Source: Bryobacterales bacterium KBS 96 (lineage in GTDB: Bacteria; Acidobacteriota; Terriglobia; Bryobacterales; Bryobacteraceae). From it: a stretch of 64,000 nucleotides of DNA. The notes beneath the pieces were generated by a model. It was not told the DNA's origin. It was given only the letters and a program-made list of their open reading frames with translations, and did no database searches. The stretch is from NCBI GenBank assembly GCA_000381625.1, contig KB906767.1, forward strand, positions 3,243,304 through 3,307,303, given 5' to 3'. Positions 1 through 8,454 of this stretch are shown here, piece after piece. The position numbers and the translations under genes are program-made. How positions within the stretch are numbered: the stretch's first letter is position 1; every line of letters starts with the position of its first letter.

Positions 1-1295
1 CGTGGGCCGTGGATGCGCGCGACGGCCGCCAACTGTGGCACTACTTCTGGAAAACCAAAGGCGGCACGCACATCGGTAATCGGGGCCTTGGGATGTGGAA
101 CGACTACCTCTACATGGAGACGCCCGACGATTATCTGGTCTCGCTTGAGGCCAAAACCGGCAAAGAACGCTGGCACAAGAAGATCGCCGAGCTGGACGAG
201 GGCTATTTCTCGACTCCCGCGCCTATCATTGTCGGCAATCACGTGCTGGTAGGAACCGGCAACGATATCGACGCTCCGGGCTTTCTGCAGTCGTTCGATC
301 CGGAAACCGGAGATCTGCAGTGGAAGCACTACACAGTGCCGATGGAGAAGGGCGATCCGGGGTTGGACACATGGGCCAGTCTGGATGCTGCCAGACATGG
401 CGGTGGACCGACCTGGGTGCCGGGCGCCTACGATCCCGAAACGAAGCTCTACATCTTCAGCACCGGCAACCCGACGCCGGCTTATACGACAGGCACCAGA
501 GGCGAAGGCGACAATTTATTCACGTGCTCGCTGATTGCGTTGAACGTGGATACCGGCAAGATGGCCTGGTATTTCCAGACATCGCCTCACGACATGCACG
601 ACTACGACTCTGCCCAGACTCCGGTTCTGGTGGACGCGATGTTCAACGGCAAGATGCGGAAGCTGCTGGTGACCGCGACACGCAACGGGTACTATTTCAC
701 TCTGGATCGGGTTACCGGCGAGCACCTTGTGACCGCCAAATACGGGATGTACACAAATTGGGCGGACGGCTTGAACCAGTTCGGCGGGCCAAAGCGAAAT
801 CCGGAAAAGGACGCGACGGTCGGAGGCTCACTTGTTTCGCCGACCTCCGGCGGCACGGTAAATTGGGAGCCGCCCGCGTTCTCTCCCCAGACAGGCCTAC
901 TGTATGTCGCGGAGCATAATTCCTATTCAATGTTCTATCTGACCGATGTGGACCCTCGTGGATCGATGGGTCTGGGCGGGAAGGAAGAAGACCACATCGG
1001 ATCGAGTGGCAGCTTCCTGACGGCGATCGATTACAAGACAGGGAAGATCGCCTGGAGGCATCGCTATTACGGTGAGGGCGGCGGTGGCGGCGGCGTGCTG
1101 GCGACAGCTGGAGGGCTCGTGTTTGCCGGAGACGCTTCAGGCAACCTGATCGCTCATGACGCGGCGACGGGAAAGCCGGTGTGGCATACACGTATCGGCG
1201 AGGTGACCAATCCCCCGCAAACGTACATGCTCGACGGCCACCAGTACGTGATTGCCGCGACCGGCGACATGCTCTGGTCGTTCATGCTGTATTAG
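1..1295 (+). CDS. PQQ-dependent alcohol-type dehydrogenase, 5'-truncated
   Basis: This is the C-terminal ~430 residues of a pyrroloquinoline-quinone dehydrogenase, a periplasmic eight-bladed propeller that oxidises alcohols or sugars. The frame is open to the window edge (codons W-A precede the GTG at 9), so the true start lies outside. Repeated propeller tryptophan-docking patterns are visible, such as DARDGRQLWHY, DPETGDLQWKHY, NVDTGKMAWYF and DYKTGKIAWRH. The HDMHDYDS segment matches the active-site Asp region of the methanol/ethanol dehydrogenase family. No haem-binding CxxCH follows, so there is no fused cytochrome c domain in the visible part. The substrate cannot be told. A stand-alone outer-membrane or accessory PQQ protein is less likely given the Asp motif. 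Confidence 0.88.
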   Translation, partial: WAVDARDGRQLWHYFWKTKGGTHIGNRGLGMWNDYLYMETPDDYLVSLEAKTGKERWHKKIAELDEGYFSTPAPIIVGNHVLVGTGNDIDAPGFLQSFDPETGDLQWKHYTVPMEKGDPGLDTWASLDAARHGGGPTWVPGAYDPETKLYIFSTGNPTPAYTTGTRGEGDNLFTCSLIALNVDTGKMAWYFQTSPHDMHDYDSAQTPVLVDAMFNGKMRKLLVTATRNGYYFTLDRVTGEHLVTAKYGMYTNWADGLNQFGGPKRNPEKDATVGGSLVSPTSGGTVNWEPPAFSPQTGLLYVAEHNSYSMFYLTDVDPRGSMGLGGKEEDHIGSSGSFLTAIDYKTGKIAWRHRYYGEGGGGGGVLATAGGLVFAGDASGNLIAHDAATGKPVWHTRIGEVTNPPQTYMLDGHQYVIAATGDMLWSFMLY

Positions 1296-1689
1296 CGGAT
1301 TGCGCTAAGCTTATTCGTCGCCAGGTCGTAGTTATTGACCGCCGCCACTATTCCGCCTTCAGCGGATGCCGTCGGTTTACGTGTTGGGTCGATTGGTTGA
1401 GAAATAATCAGGAAATTAGTGCCCCAGTTCTCTGATTCCGCGGCCCGCCGGGCGATGCTTACTCCCGGTCGCGGTTCGATGCTGGTAGCCGGACGGCTTC
1501 ATCCGCGGCGCGCAGGGCGATGGGCACTCCGTAGAAAGGCACTGGTATTTGTGCGGAGCACACTTGCGCCGCAGTGGCCTCCCAGGCCACCATTGGCAAA
1601 CAGAAATGGCGGCCTGCGAGGCCGAGCGGATTGAGAACCTGCACCAGACGGCGGAGCACCAGGTAAGCGGCAGAGCCCGTGGCACTCGT
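1296..1689. other. Intergenic region with two perfect inverted repeats
   Basis: About 390 bases separate the dehydrogenase from the convergent pspA. I find no convincing gene. Two perfect short palindromes lie here: 1574-1590 (arms GTGGCCT/AGGCCAC, 3-base loop) and 1610-1624 (arms CGGCCT/AGGCCG, 3-base loop). They sit 65-115 bases beyond the pspA stop and could help end transcription from either side, but no T-run follows either of them. Confidence 0.5.
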
Positions 1690-2340
1690 TTATTGGTGCT
1701 GAGCCTTTAGATTCGCAAGCAGCTTTTCCACCTTGTCCGCTTTTTCCAACTGCTCGAGTCTCTTCTCGGGGCTCTCCTCGGCAAGCGCCAAATGACCTTC
1801 GCCGACGGCTTCGGCCTCCTGCACTCTGTCGCGCATCCGCGCAAACGCCGCGTCTTGCCCGAACTCTTCCAGCACTGCGGTCCCAGCCCGCTCCGACAGC
1901 TTTGCCCGGCGGTGTTGGGCGATCAGCAGATCGGTCTTCGACCGCGTTTCCGCCATCTTCTGTTCCAGCCGGTACAGAGCCGTCTTGAGCATCTCGACCT
2001 GGTGAGCTTGATCTTCGATCTGCTGAGAGAAGTTCTGAGCAGCCGTTTCGAACGTCAACGACCGCTCCAGCGCCATGCGCGCCAGCGCCTCGTCGCCATT
2101 CTTCAGCGCCAGTTCCGCTTTTCGCACCCAGTCCTGCTGGTTCGCCAGATTATCTTTCTGCTTGTTCTCCAGCAAATGCTGATCCGCCACGGCAAGCGCC
2201 ACTTGGGTCTTCACCTGCATAAGCTGGTTCTCCATATCGAGGAGAAGCTGCTTCAGCAGCTTCTCCGGATGCTCCGCCTTGCTGACAAGATCGTTGATGT
2301 TCGCCTTGATCAGCGTTGTCACTCGTTCTAATAACGCCAT
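1690..2340 (-). CDS. pspA: PspA/IM30 family membrane-stress protein
   Basis: The 216-residue protein is almost entirely predicted coiled coil, as in PspA/Vipp1. These proteins polymerise on stressed inner membranes and limit proton leak. It begins with the amphipathic, membrane-binding-type segment MALLERVTTLIKANINDLV, followed by the family-typical AEHPEKLLKQLLLDMENQL. Length matches the family (220-230). A strong ribosome site (AAAGGAG) lies about 7 bases before the ATG. It is the last gene of the run XRE-nfeD-flotillin-pspA, 20 bases after the flotillin stop. The link of PspA with flotillin and NfeD is known in other bacteria and supports a membrane-integrity role. No PspF-type activator is seen nearby, so control probably comes from the XRE gene at the operon head (inference). 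Confidence 0.92.
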   Translation of the reverse strand: MALLERVTTLIKANINDLVSKAEHPEKLLKQLLLDMENQLMQVKTQVALAVADQHLLENKQKDNLANQQDWVRKAELALKNGDEALARMALERSLTFETAAQNFSQQIEDQAHQVEMLKTALYRLEQKMAETRSKTDLLIAQHRRAKLSERAGTAVLEEFGQDAAFARMRDRVQEAEAVGEGHLALAEESPEKRLEQLEKADKVEKLLANLKAQHQ

Positions 2341-2360
2341 ACTCGTACTCCTTTCCGCGC

Positions 2361-3785
2361 CTATTGACTAACGTGCCCGTTGCCGCTCGCGGACTTATCT
2401 CCAATCGAGCGCACCTTGCCCAGCAGCTCCGACATCTGCATGCCGGACAGCGTTTCGAACAATGCGGGAATCTGCGCCGCCATCTTCGCCATGTCGCCGG
2501 TGATCTTGTTCATGCCGGTAGCTTCGCCGTCGCCCGTCGACACAATCGTGATTCTGTCGATGTTTTGTAGCGGCGCCGCCAGGGCTCGCACCACTTCGGG
2601 AAGGCCGGTGAGCAGTTTGTCCGCAACCGCCGCCTGGTTCCATCCCTGATAAGCCTCCGCTTTCACTGTCATGGCCTTGGCTTCGGCCTCACCCTTCTTC
2701 AGGATGATTTCCGCTTCAGCCTCGCCTTCAAGACGCGTAGCGGCGGCGCGTCCTTCGGCTTCCACTGTCGTCTTGCTGCGCTCCGCTTCCGCCAGCATCT
2801 CGATGCGCTTGCGCTCCACTTCCGCACTCTTCAACACCGTCGCGATCAGCTCCTTTTCATGCCGCAAAATTTCCGCCTCTTGCACGCGGATTTCCTGCTC
2901 TTTTTCGATCTGCCGGATCTTAACCGCTTCAGCCGCCACTTGCTGCTGCATGATGTTGGCTTGAATGTCGTAGGCTTTATCGGCCTGGGCTTGTTGTCTC
3001 TTGGTCGCTTCGACATACTGCGCCCGCTTGATCTCCAGGTCGCGCTGCGCTTCGGCCTGCGCCGCTTGCGACAGCGTTTCGGCAAGCACGCGTTCCTGAT
3101 CGGCCATCGCGCGCGCAACCGCCGACTCTCGCGACGCCACGGCTCGCTTGATGGCGATATCCCGATCCGCCTCCGCCGCCGCTACTTCCGCATCGCGCTT
3201 GATGCGCGCAATATCCGGCTTACCCATGTTGGTGATGTATTCGTTCTGATCCCGAACCTCCCTGATGGTGAACGAAACAACCTCGAGCCCCATCTTGCTC
3301 ATGTCGTCGGCACAGGTTCCACGCATGCGATCGCCGACCATCTCCGGCTCTTTGACAATCTGCTCGACCGAAAGCTGGCCGACAATGCCGCGCAAATGAC
3401 CTTCCATCACCAGCCGGATCAGTCCTTCGCGCTCCGCGTCGGTCTTCGTGAGAAATTGCTCGGCCGCCGTTTTGATCGACTCCGGATCGCTTTTTACTTT
3501 GATCTGCGCGACGGCTTCTACCGTGACCGCCACACCCTGCTTCGTGTAGACTTCCTGCTGCGGCGCGACATCGAACGACATTAACTGCAAAGAAAGCTGG
3601 CGACAAGTTTCCACCATCGGGAAAATCACCGTTCCGCCGCCCTTGACGATTCGTGTTCCGCGGAAACCGTACACGATGATCGCCTCGTGTGGACCGGCCT
3701 TCCGATACAGCCGGGCAATGGCCGCCATCAGCGCCAACAGCGCGATCACCATTAATCCGGAAATAACCACTACTTCCTGCGACAT
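2361..3785 (-). CDS. Flotillin-like SPFH protein (FloA/FloT/YqiK type)
   Basis: A 474-residue membrane scaffold protein. One N-terminal membrane segment (residues ~6-26) is followed by an SPFH/band-7 domain (~30-200), then a long Ala/Glu-rich coiled coil (~205-370) containing many EAEA-type repeats, and a flotillin C-terminal tail. Flotillins form membrane microdomains with NfeD-type partners. The ATG at 3785 is preferred over the GTG at 3815 because an AAGGAG site precedes it and the membrane segment then starts at once. The gene lies 33 bases after the nfeD stop and 20 before pspA, so the three are surely co-transcribed. The flotillin assignment rests on architecture and the EA repeats; the exact subfamily is uncertain. 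Confidence 0.9.
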   Translation of the reverse strand: MSQEVVVISGLMVIALLALMAAIARLYRKAGPHEAIIVYGFRGTRIVKGGGTVIFPMVETCRQLSLQLMSFDVAPQQEVYTKQGVAVTVEAVAQIKVKSDPESIKTAAEQFLTKTDAEREGLIRLVMEGHLRGIVGQLSVEQIVKEPEMVGDRMRGTCADDMSKMGLEVVSFTIREVRDQNEYITNMGKPDIARIKRDAEVAAAEADRDIAIKRAVASRESAVARAMADQERVLAETLSQAAQAEAQRDLEIKRAQYVEATKRQQAQADKAYDIQANIMQQQVAAEAVKIRQIEKEQEIRVQEAEILRHEKELIATVLKSAEVERKRIEMLAEAERSKTTVEAEGRAAATRLEGEAEAEIILKKGEAEAKAMTVKAEAYQGWNQAAVADKLLTGLPEVVRALAAPLQNIDRITIVSTGDGEATGMNKITGDMAKMAAQIPALFETLSGMQMSELLGKVRSIGDKSASGNGHVSQ

Positions 3786-3818
3786 AAACTCACCTATCTC
3801 CTTTTGAGAAAGCACTGC

Positions 3819-4496
3819 TCACTGCAAGGCAGGCGGCGCTTCCTCGCCACCGCCGCTAAACTTGCTTTCAGCCACCGGCCCACTCGTCATGGCATCCCAG
3901 GTCCGCACGTACGCGATGCCTTTCTCGTATCGCGTCACAATGACCTCGGCTCCGCGCGGGATCTCCCGGCCGTCGTCGCTGCGCGCACAGGCCAACTTGC
4001 GGGCGCCATCGCGCGCAAACAGAATTTCGCCGGTTCCGCTCGGCCGTATTACGCACGAGACATGCCCCAGGACGCCAACCATGTCGTAATCGAATGGGTC
4101 GAGGACGCGCTCATGCCGGTACAGGAATCGGAGGAATGCCGCAAGCACAACGGCTCCGGCGAACCCCACGAGCGCCGACGCGAACAGAGCCGCCCAGAAC
4201 GCAAAGCCTGTATGCCGCGTCAACAAGTAACCACATCCGCCAAACCATGCCAGAAAAATGGCAAGGCTGTTGACGTTCAAAAGATGATCGAAGAATCCGC
4301 CGGCATTGGCCTGAGCGTGGGAACCTCCGTGCGAAACATGGGCGTGCCCTCCGTGAGATCCATGGCCGGTATGAATAACATGGCTGTGCCCGTGCATTGC
4401 GTGCCCATGCACTCGGAACGAGCCCATGAGCAGGGACGCCATGCTCCACAGAAAGCCGATGGCGAAACATAACAGGTACACATCACTCCCGGCCAT
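3819..4496 (-). CDS. NfeD-like membrane protein with histidine-rich loop
   Basis: A 225-residue protein: membrane segment (~4-24), a remarkable His/Gly-rich stretch (~29-62, e.g. HGHAMHGHSHVIHTGHGSHG), two or three further membrane segments (~75-130), then a C-terminal soluble domain (~145-215) that looks like the small OB-fold of NfeD1b/YuaF proteins. These partner flotillins. The start at 4496 has GAGGAG upstream and overlaps the stop of the XRE gene by one base (TGATG). The His-rich loop is not usual for NfeD and suggests metal binding (inference). No serine-protease ClpP-like domain is present, so this is the short form. Confidence 0.75.
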   Translation of the reverse strand: MAGSDVYLLCFAIGFLWSMASLLMGSFRVHGHAMHGHSHVIHTGHGSHGGHAHVSHGGSHAQANAGGFFDHLLNVNSLAIFLAWFGGCGYLLTRHTGFAFWAALFASALVGFAGAVVLAAFLRFLYRHERVLDPFDYDMVGVLGHVSCVIRPSGTGEILFARDGARKLACARSDDGREIPRGAEVIVTRYEKGIAYVRTWDAMTSGPVAESKFSGGGEEAPPALQ

Positions 4497-5005
4497 CACA
4501 ATTTCTCCTCGCGTCCGTCCTTCGCGGGCGCCACGGGCGCTGCGGGCTTCAGCACGTCCCAGAGCCGGTCCAGCAGTTCCGGCGTTTCCAGAACGGCCGC
4601 AAGCAGCAGCAGGCACCTGCGCGAGTCATCATGCCGGGCAAGCGCGAGCAGGGCTTCCGCTAAGGGTCCGTCCCTCCGAAAGCGCTCGGCGCCCTGCACC
4701 AGCCACAAATCGAGCTGATCTTCCTGCAGCCGCAAGTCGCTCATCAGCTCGGTGTGATATCCCTCCGGATCGTCCACCAGGAAACCCGGATGGACCTTGA
4801 AGAACTTCGCCAGCAATAGGCGACTCGAGTTGGTCAAATGCTGCCGCTTACCGCTCTCGATTTGCGACAGATACGGCTGGCTGATTGTCCTGTTCATTTC
4901 CTTGCTCACGGCCAGGACGATTTCCTGCTGAGTCATGTCGCGCCCGAACCCGCGCAAGTGACCTTCGACCGTCCTTAGATATCGAAGTTTTTCAGCCAGC
5001 TTCAT
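4496..5005 (-). CDS. XRE-family HTH regulator of the flotillin/PspA operon
   Basis: A 169-residue protein with an N-terminal XRE helix-turn-helix (~residues 5-75; MTQQEIVLAVSKEMNRTISQ then PYLSQIESGKRQHL, the recognition region). An acidic/Leu-rich C-terminal half of no recognised fold follows. The ATG at 5005 is chosen because the helix-turn-helix begins directly after it and because upstream in-frame codons run through palindromic, operator-like DNA. It heads the operon and is fused by a one-base stop/start overlap to nfeD. Two palindromes at and just upstream of the start codon suggest that it represses its own operon (inference). Its ligand or stress signal cannot be told. Confidence 0.85.
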   Translation of the reverse strand: MKLAEKLRYLRTVEGHLRGFGRDMTQQEIVLAVSKEMNRTISQPYLSQIESGKRQHLTNSSRLLLAKFFKVHPGFLVDDPEGYHTELMSDLRLQEDQLDLWLVQGAERFRRDGPLAEALLALARHDDSRRCLLLLAAVLETPELLDRLWDVLKPAAPVAPAKDGREEKL

Positions 5006-5040
5006 ATAGCAATCTGCTATATGTATATTGCAATTTGCAA
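5004..5040 (-). promoter_or_regulatory. Twin palindromic operators at the XRE start codon
   Basis: Two palindromes lie almost back to back. ATATAGCA-ATC-TGCTATAT (5004-5022) has perfect 8-base arms and overlaps the ATG. TTGCAA-T-TTGCAA (5028-5040) follows. Both contain GCAATYTGC on the plus strand. A repressor bound here would cover the start region of the first gene, as expected for autoregulation by the XRE protein it encodes. Binding is an inference. Confidence 0.6.
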
Positions 5041-5280
5041 ATCGTGTCAAGTGCTTTTTGTACTCGGGAGGCGATTGGGTCCCAGCAGAACGTCGGCCAC
5101 CCAAATGGTGGGATTTCGTACGGATTATTTGCCCGGAGGAGCGACTGGCTAGAGACGGATTTCCTTCAGACGTCAGTAAGTTGCAGCGATTCAATCCTGG
5201 GCGGAAGATTGCGTTTCCCGAATGACACGGAGAACCGCCCTCGAGTTTCCGGCAAGCCGGCCGAGCGCAAAACCTGATTA

Positions 5281-6126
5281 ATGAAAAACGATTCGATCCC
5301 GCCGGTGATTCTTCTCACGGGTGGCTCACAGGGCATCGGGGCTGCCTGCGTCCAGAGTTTTCTGGCGAAGAACTGGAAAGTGGCTACGGTAGCGCTTCCA
5401 GGTGAAGGGCTCGAGCGCTGGCGGAAACATGGCGTCCTGGCTCTGGAAGGCGATCTGACCAGTGAAGAAGTGCGCAGGGCCGCCGTTGATCAAACGCTCG
5501 AACACTTTGGGCGCATCGACGCGCTGGTGAATAACGCCGGTGTTGGATTGTATGCGCCGCCCTCGGAAATGCCGGTCGATCTCTTTCGACGGATGATGGA
5601 AGTCAACGCCATGGCGCCACTGGCGCTGGCGCAACTAGTGGTTCCCGTAATGCGGCGCCAAGGCTCGGGGGCGATTGTGAACATCGGGTCGGTAGCCGGC
5701 AACGTTTCCATGCCTTGGGCCGTTGGCTACTGCGCTTCGAAATTTGCGCTGCACGCATTGAGCGATTCGCTGCGACGTGAGTTGCGTAAAGAGGGCATCC
5801 GGGTTGTGAAGGTCTGTCCCGGAATCGTGGACACCGGCTTCCGGCGCAATGTGCTCGCGGGAGAAGTACCCGCCAGCCTGGCCGACCTGCGTCCGATTAT
5901 GCCGGCGGGAAAAATTGCCGCTGCCGTCGTCCGCGCTATCGAGTCCAGAGCGCGCGGAACCATTTATGTCCCTGAGATCGGCAGAGTCTTTTCGGCCATG
6001 CAGGCCTTTTGGCCGGGTTTGATGGACTGGTATCTGGCACGGCTCGTGGCCAAGGATCAACCAGCCTCGCACTCAGTCTCCAACCCAGTCCCCACGCCGG
6101 CGTTTGAGCAAAGAGGGAACAATTGA
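5281..6126 (+). CDS. SDR-family NAD(P)-dependent oxidoreductase
   Basis: A 281-residue classical short-chain dehydrogenase. The cofactor motif TGGSQGIG is near the start, NNAG follows at ~residue 86, and the catalytic Tyr-Lys pair is in YCASK. The C-terminal part (LRPIMPAGKIAAAVVRAIES, then IYVPEIGR) resembles the SDR group that includes membrane-associated lipid- or retinol-type dehydrogenases. The substrate is unknown. No strong ribosome site precedes the ATG. The stop overlaps the TTG start of the next gene, so the two are translated together, which suggests a shared role in cell-surface lipid or glycan chemistry (inference). Confidence 0.9.
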   Translation: MKNDSIPPVILLTGGSQGIGAACVQSFLAKNWKVATVALPGEGLERWRKHGVLALEGDLTSEEVRRAAVDQTLEHFGRIDALVNNAGVGLYAPPSEMPVDLFRRMMEVNAMAPLALAQLVVPVMRRQGSGAIVNIGSVAGNVSMPWAVGYCASKFALHALSDSLRRELRKEGIRVVKVCPGIVDTGFRRNVLAGEVPASLADLRPIMPAGKIAAAVVRAIESRARGTIYVPEIGRVFSAMQAFWPGLMDWYLARLVAKDQPASHSVSNPVPTPAFEQRGNN

Positions 6127-8087
6127 CGGCCAGGCGCCGCCGGTACATCATCGAAATCGCGCTTGTCGCTCTGGTGATCGCGGCCGCCGTCTGGCGGCGA
6201 GCGGAGTACCTGGACATTGGCCCATTCTGGGTAGATGAAGCGGAATCGTCGATCAACGCGCTCACGATCCTGCAGAACGGATACCCTGGCGATCGCTATT
6301 TAGGCATTCCCATCTACGAGAACACACTGGTTAAAGGCTGGCCGGGAAACGCTGAGTATGAATTCAAGGACAGCAGTTATTCCGATCGGGGGTTTGCCAC
6401 TTATCACGGCTGGCTTCCCCTTTATTCCATCGCGGCGTCCTTCGCGCTCAACGGCATCGCTCCCGACCAGGCCGGACATCCTCCGGCGCTTCGCGGCGTC
6501 GAAACGTTGAAGCGAAGGTCACGGATCGCGCGGCTGCCCTCCGTTCTATATGGGGCCATTTTCCTGGCGCTCTGCTACGTAGGCGGCATTCTCGTCTTTG
6601 GACGCGATGCCGGCATCACCGCTTTGCTGGTCGGCTGTGTACACCAGACACATATTGATCTATGCATCCGGGCACGGTACTATTCGGCCACGGTGGCGCT
6701 CAGCACCTTAGCGCTCCTGGCAATCTGGCTGATGCTCACCAAAGGTCGCTGGAGGGACTATCTCGTTGGCGCCTGCGCCTTCATTGCGCTGTTCTTCACG
6801 CATTTGGTGACGTTTGCCGCCGCGGCTGGCGTTCTAGCCGTGCTCGCTCCCGTGATTCTCTGGAAACAGCCAGGAGCACTGCGGAAGCTGTCCGTATTTG
6901 CTCTTCTGCTGTTCATAACTGCCGTGCCGTGGATCTGGACGACCGGCTTCCTTTCGGGCCTAGGCTCCATACCACCGGCACGATCGCTGCTGTCGTTTCC
7001 GGCGGATTTGTTGCGGTATCCACCGGCGCGGCCGATCTATTTCGTGTTCTTCGGAGCATTTGCGGCGCTAGTCGCATTCCTGATGGCGTCACGGTCACGG
7101 CTCCCACAACGGATCGAGGCGCCACTGCGGCAATGCTTACCGGCAGTCGCGCTGCTATCGCTCTGGGTCGTTGCCGGCTATCTAGCATTCATATTGCTCA
7201 TGCCCGCCGCAAGCTTCTTCCCGGAACGGCTCGACTTGAGTTATTGGGGACCGGCATTGCTGCTCGCCGGAGTCTTCTGTGCGGCCGGGGCGCGAGCGAT
7301 ACTGCCACGCTATTCGCTAGCCGCCGCTCCCGCCATCGCCTTTCTGCTTTTATGGGTCAGCGGGCACCCGTTGCGCGCAACTCCCTCGCCGCAGACCGGC
7401 TCATCGTGGGAGAGTCTTGTGAAGCTAACGAAACAGCTCGACATCGACAAGCTGCCGTCCGCGACAAGGCTCTATGCCGCCCCGAATCAGCACCTCATCC
7501 TAAGCTTCTACAGTGGCCTGCCGTTTCAAAGTATTGCGCCTATTCGCAAGTCTTTCCTCGACAGTTACCCAGGGCCGGTTGTGTACGTCGAGTCCGCAAG
7601 CTTCTTACCCGCCATCGGTTGGCTGGCTCCTGCATTGCTCCAACAGACCGCCAAGGGGCATAAGGTGACTCTGACCGATAAGGAAGCAACCGACTTATCG
7701 CGCTTGCTTCGAACGGCGGATTATCGCACTGCCCTAAACAGGGATGTTCTTGGAAGCCATTGTTCTCTGGAAAGTCTCCCGTCATTTAGCCGCGGAAACT
7801 TGGCCAAAGCACAGGCACTTCAGGTGCAAGGGGCCGATAAGACAAGCTTGGAGCTGCCTGTCTTTCGGGGGTTCAATATTCAAAACGGGAATCCGTGGAC
7901 TTGGCGAACGGTCTTCTTTTACCGATTCGTCGATCCAATTTCGCGGAGCGGCCGGAATCTCAACTTCGCCGGACGGTTGCGAGGTTCATACGCCGACATT
8001 CTAACCGGAGCGGGTTGGGTGATCTATCGCTCACCCGCCGGCATTGATCAGAGGAAGGGCTCGACTCATTTCAGGCTCCTGCCGTAA
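6123..8087 (+). CDS. Glycosyltransferase family 39-like integral membrane protein
   Basis: A 654-residue protein with about ten or more membrane segments and a large C-terminal soluble part (~430-654). The motif FWVDEAESSINA near the N-terminus is the first-loop Asp-Glu signature of PMT/ArnT-type (GT39/GT83) transferases, which move a sugar from a polyprenyl-phosphate carrier to a protein or lipid outside the membrane. The start is TTG at 6123, overlapping the preceding stop (TTGA) and preceded by GAGGGA. The stop abuts the stop of the convergent gene directly. The acceptor is unknown. Confidence 0.82.
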   Translation: MTARRRRYIIEIALVALVIAAAVWRRAEYLDIGPFWVDEAESSINALTILQNGYPGDRYLGIPIYENTLVKGWPGNAEYEFKDSSYSDRGFATYHGWLPLYSIAASFALNGIAPDQAGHPPALRGVETLKRRSRIARLPSVLYGAIFLALCYVGGILVFGRDAGITALLVGCVHQTHIDLCIRARYYSATVALSTLALLAIWLMLTKGRWRDYLVGACAFIALFFTHLVTFAAAAGVLAVLAPVILWKQPGALRKLSVFALLLFITAVPWIWTTGFLSGLGSIPPARSLLSFPADLLRYPPARPIYFVFFGAFAALVAFLMASRSRLPQRIEAPLRQCLPAVALLSLWVVAGYLAFILLMPAASFFPERLDLSYWGPALLLAGVFCAAGARAILPRYSLAAAPAIAFLLLWVSGHPLRATPSPQTGSSWESLVKLTKQLDIDKLPSATRLYAAPNQHLILSFYSGLPFQSIAPIRKSFLDSYPGPVVYVESASFLPAIGWLAPALLQQTAKGHKVTLTDKEATDLSRLLRTADYRTALNRDVLGSHCSLESLPSFSRGNLAKAQALQVQGADKTSLELPVFRGFNIQNGNPWTWRTVFFYRFVDPISRSGRNLNFAGRLRGSYADILTGAGWVIYRSPAGIDQRKGSTHFRLLP

Positions 8088-8384
8088 TCACAGCGATGGT
8101 AACGTTGCTCCATCACCCAGCACCGTCGTCCATTCACGAACCCGCCACGAGGTCACAAGCCCATTCAGAACGTACGGATCGTTCCGTGCAAACTCCTCTG
8201 CGATTTCCGGAGCAGATCCGCGAAACACGAAAACGGCGCCATCCACGGGATCGGCCAAAGCGCCAGCCAGCGCAAGTTCGCCTCGGTCGTATGAACGCAT
8301 CGCATACGCGAAGTGCTCAGCGCGGTGAGGTTTACGAAGTTCTGTGTAATTTTCAACGACATCGTAGAAAAGAAGATGATGCAT
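8088..8384 (-). CDS. YciI-like (YCII-related) small protein
   Basis: A 98-residue ferredoxin-like-fold protein. MHHLLFYDVVENYTELRKPH is followed by a conserved His (HAEH-type position: RAEHFAYAM), GALADPVDGAVFVF and FARNDPYVLNGLV, which match the YciI/YCII-related pattern (compact dimer with a conserved His and Asp). The ATG at 8384 is chosen because homology begins there; in-frame codons further upstream give no recognisable sequence. The biochemical role of most YciI proteins is unclear. It stands alone, with a zero-base gap to the convergent GT39 gene. Confidence 0.85.
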   Translation of the reverse strand: MHHLLFYDVVENYTELRKPHRAEHFAYAMRSYDRGELALAGALADPVDGAVFVFRGSAPEIAEEFARNDPYVLNGLVTSWRVREWTTVLGDGATLPSL

Positions 8385-8454
8385 TGACGTAGTTTCTATC
8401 AGATGCACAAATCCCGACGACAGAACTGCATTTCGCTGTGAATTGAAGACGACA

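Noticed and set aside
1416-1685. 89-codon minus-strand frame in the first spacer
   Set aside because: No ribosome site, odd composition, and it runs through two palindromes.
2859-3584. 241-codon frame antisense to the flotillin gene
   Set aside because: Shadow frame; the sense protein has clear SPFH and coiled-coil features.
6662-7663. 333-codon frame overlapping the GT39 gene in another frame
   Set aside because: Composition is Arg/Ala/Ser-rich and no family is recognisable, while the other frame is a clear membrane transferase.
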